From: an uncultured Succinatimonas sp.
GTDB taxonomy: Bacteria > Pseudomonadota > Gammaproteobacteria > Enterobacterales > Succinivibrionaceae
Assembly (NCBI GenBank): GCA_905201175.1
Contig: CAJKNC010000009.1
Coordinates: 1-30,275, forward strand
Reading direction: 5' to 3'
Length of the DNA stretch: 30,275 nucleotides
Numbering within the stretch: position 1 is the stretch's first letter; each line of letters opens with the position of its first letter. Positions 29,257 to 30,275 of the stretch are shown piece by piece. Both the position numbers and the translations under genes were made by a program. Below the pieces are notes generated by a model. The model searched no databases. It had not been told where the DNA came from and worked only from the letters and a program-made list of their open reading frames with translations.

Positions 29257-29298
29257 AAAGCTTTCTTTTTTGTAAGAAAGCTTTATTTATTTTTATTA
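29257..29298 (+). terminator. hairpin with T-rich tail on the + strand
   Basis: AAAGCTTTCTT (29257-29267) and AAGAAAGCTTT (29274-29284) form an 11-bp stem with loop TTTTGT, followed by ATTTATTTTTATT on the + strand. Both neighbouring genes run on the - strand, where the tail after the stem is not T-rich. It would stop + strand transcripts that read on from pncC, and may also mark the end of the phosphoesterase mRNA. Confidence 0.55.
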
Positions 29299-29337
29299 TG
29301 GTAGATATTTCTTAGAATATACTTAGAGCGGCAAATT

Positions 29338-30275
29338 TTATTTTGCTTTAAGGGTTATTTTTATAATTTCAGCAGGAGTATTTAGACGCAAGGGAAAGCC
29401 CATCCATAATTTTGTGCCATTTGAAACAAGCACTTGTGTTGACTTGAGCTTATATAGTCCCGATACTAAGCCTTTATTAGCTGAGGCAACTAAATTTTTT
29501 ATAAGCGGAGCTTGGCCTCCGTGAGTGTGGCCTGAGAGGATCAGATCTACCTGTCCTTGAGCTTCATAAGCAAAAGCAGGCTGGTGGCTGAGCAGAATTG
29601 TGGGCAGATTCTTGTCTGTATTAGCCAAAGCTTGTTTTAAATCTGAAGTTATATTGTTAATTTTTCTGGAATTTTTATCAGAAACGCCGGAAAGATTAAA
29701 TAAAGGCCGCTGTTTTTCGTCTTTAATGATGACTGCTTTATTTTCTAAAAATTTAAATCCTCCTTTACTAAAATATTTAAGCCAGGCTTCGTATCCTGAA
29801 TAAAACTCATGGTTGCCTGAGACCGCATAGATGCCGTCGCGGGCTTTAAGCTTAAAAAGAATATCAGTACGGTCTTTTAATCTTTCTACGCTGCCGTCTA
29901 CAAGATCCCCTGTAATAACAATTAGATCAGCATCTTCCTGATTTGTCAGGGCAACAATATCTTCTACGTCGCTTTTAGAGATTGGTGATGATATATGCAG
30001 ATCGGTAAGAAACAGTAATTTATAGCCGTCAGCTTCATGGGGCAGATTATTTAAAGTTAAAGTGTAATCAGTAATTTGCGGAGCTTTAAACGCATTATAA
30101 GTGCCTACAGAGCCTAGGCTGAAGCTGAGCAGTGCAAGCATAAAGGCACAGATAAGACTATGAGGAGCAATTAAACTGGCAGTTTTCCGTTTTTTTAAAA
30201 TCTTATAAAAGATATTTATAAGATCACGGCAGATTGTCAATAAAGCAAGAAATAAGGCGCTGAAATTTAGGGAGT
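29338..30275 (-). CDS. membrane-anchored metallophosphoesterase (5' end beyond the window)
   Basis: A calcineurin-like metallophosphoesterase. The metal motifs are all present: TDLHIS (DxH), ITGDLVDG (GDxxD), SGNHE, LLSHQP and SGHTHGGQ. The N-terminal part has hydrophobic segments (for example LICAFMLALLSFSLG), so the catalytic domain should sit outside the membrane. The layout resembles the YaeI/YkuE group, some of which act on lipid-linked substrates. An internal TTG at 30240 would give 300 residues, but the frame stays open through hydrophobic residues (FSALFLALL) to position 30275. The real start is therefore probably outside the window. Many family members have about 370 residues. Confidence 0.85.
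   Translation of the reverse strand, partial: SLNFSALFLALLTICRDLINIFYKILKKRKTASLIAPHSLICAFMLALLSFSLGSVGTYNAFKAPQITDYTLTLNNLPHEADGYKLLFLTDLHISSPISKSDVEDIVALTNQEDADLIVITGDLVDGSVERLKDRTDILFKLKARDGIYAVSGNHEFYSGYEAWLKYFSKGGFKFLENKAVIIKDEKQRPLFNLSGVSDKNSRKINNITSDLKQALANTDKNLPTILLSHQPAFAYEAQGQVDLILSGHTHGGQAPLIKNLVASANKGLVSGLYKLKSTQVLVSNGTKLWMGFPLRLNTPAEIIKITLKAK

Overview
The window looks like chromosomal DNA of a low-GC gammaproteobacterium. The best clue is gene order. The run rpsU | tsaD - folB - uppP - cca - ygiM - ygiF - glnE is the block known from Escherichia coli and relatives. The YqcC, GalR/GalS, DUF4156 and DnaC-like proteins are also gammaproteobacterial in type. My guess is a host-associated anaerobe of the Succinivibrionaceae, but this is inference from gene content and composition; no marker gene was compared.

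Layout. 154-1437: a FadL-type outer-membrane channel, followed by a 655-base stretch with only doubtful small membrane ORFs. 2093-5913: four dehydrogenases/reductases on the + strand (Gfo/Idh/MocA, beta-hydroxyacid dehydrogenase, D-2-hydroxyacid dehydrogenase, aldo/keto reductase). 6048-6263: rpsU on the - strand, divergent from dtd and tsaD. 6498-9879: dtd, tsaD, folB, folK, uppP on the + strand. 9920-12113: cca and a ygiM-like gene on the - strand. 12306-13385: a ygiF-like CYTH gene with a reduced C-terminal half. 17392-20274: glnE. 20271-21739: lpxL-type acyltransferase plus a DUF4156 lipoprotein on the - strand. 21809-26314: galR divergent from galETK, with two identical palindromic operators and a CRP-like site. 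26422-28498: a DnaC-like AAA+ protein, ruvX, yqcC, pncC. 28536-29166: two small envelope proteins on the - strand. 29338 to the end: a membrane-anchored metallophosphoesterase cut by the window edge.

The most unusual part is 13704-17064, a two-gene - strand cassette placed between ygiF and glnE, which are neighbours in E. coli. The upstream gene (284 aa) reads as two successive alpha-beta-alpha units resembling CesT-type secretion chaperones, fused head to tail. The downstream gene (827 aa) encodes a soluble protein without a signal peptide or membrane segment. It has a polar N-terminus and matches no family I know. Together they look like a chaperone-effector pair of a type III-like secretion system, with no secretion apparatus nearby. 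This reading rests on secondary-structure pattern and gene arrangement, not on a database match.

The housekeeping block is preserved but altered: dnaG and rpoD do not follow rpsU, plsY is absent between tsaD and folB, hldE does not follow glnE, and dtd sits between rpsU and tsaD. Function groups are tRNA quality and maturation (dtd, tsaD, cca), folate synthesis (folB, folK), envelope building (uppP, lpxL), nitrogen control (glnE) and galactose use by the Leloir pathway (galETK with galR). I saw no tRNA or rRNA gene, CRISPR array, insertion sequence or phage gene.
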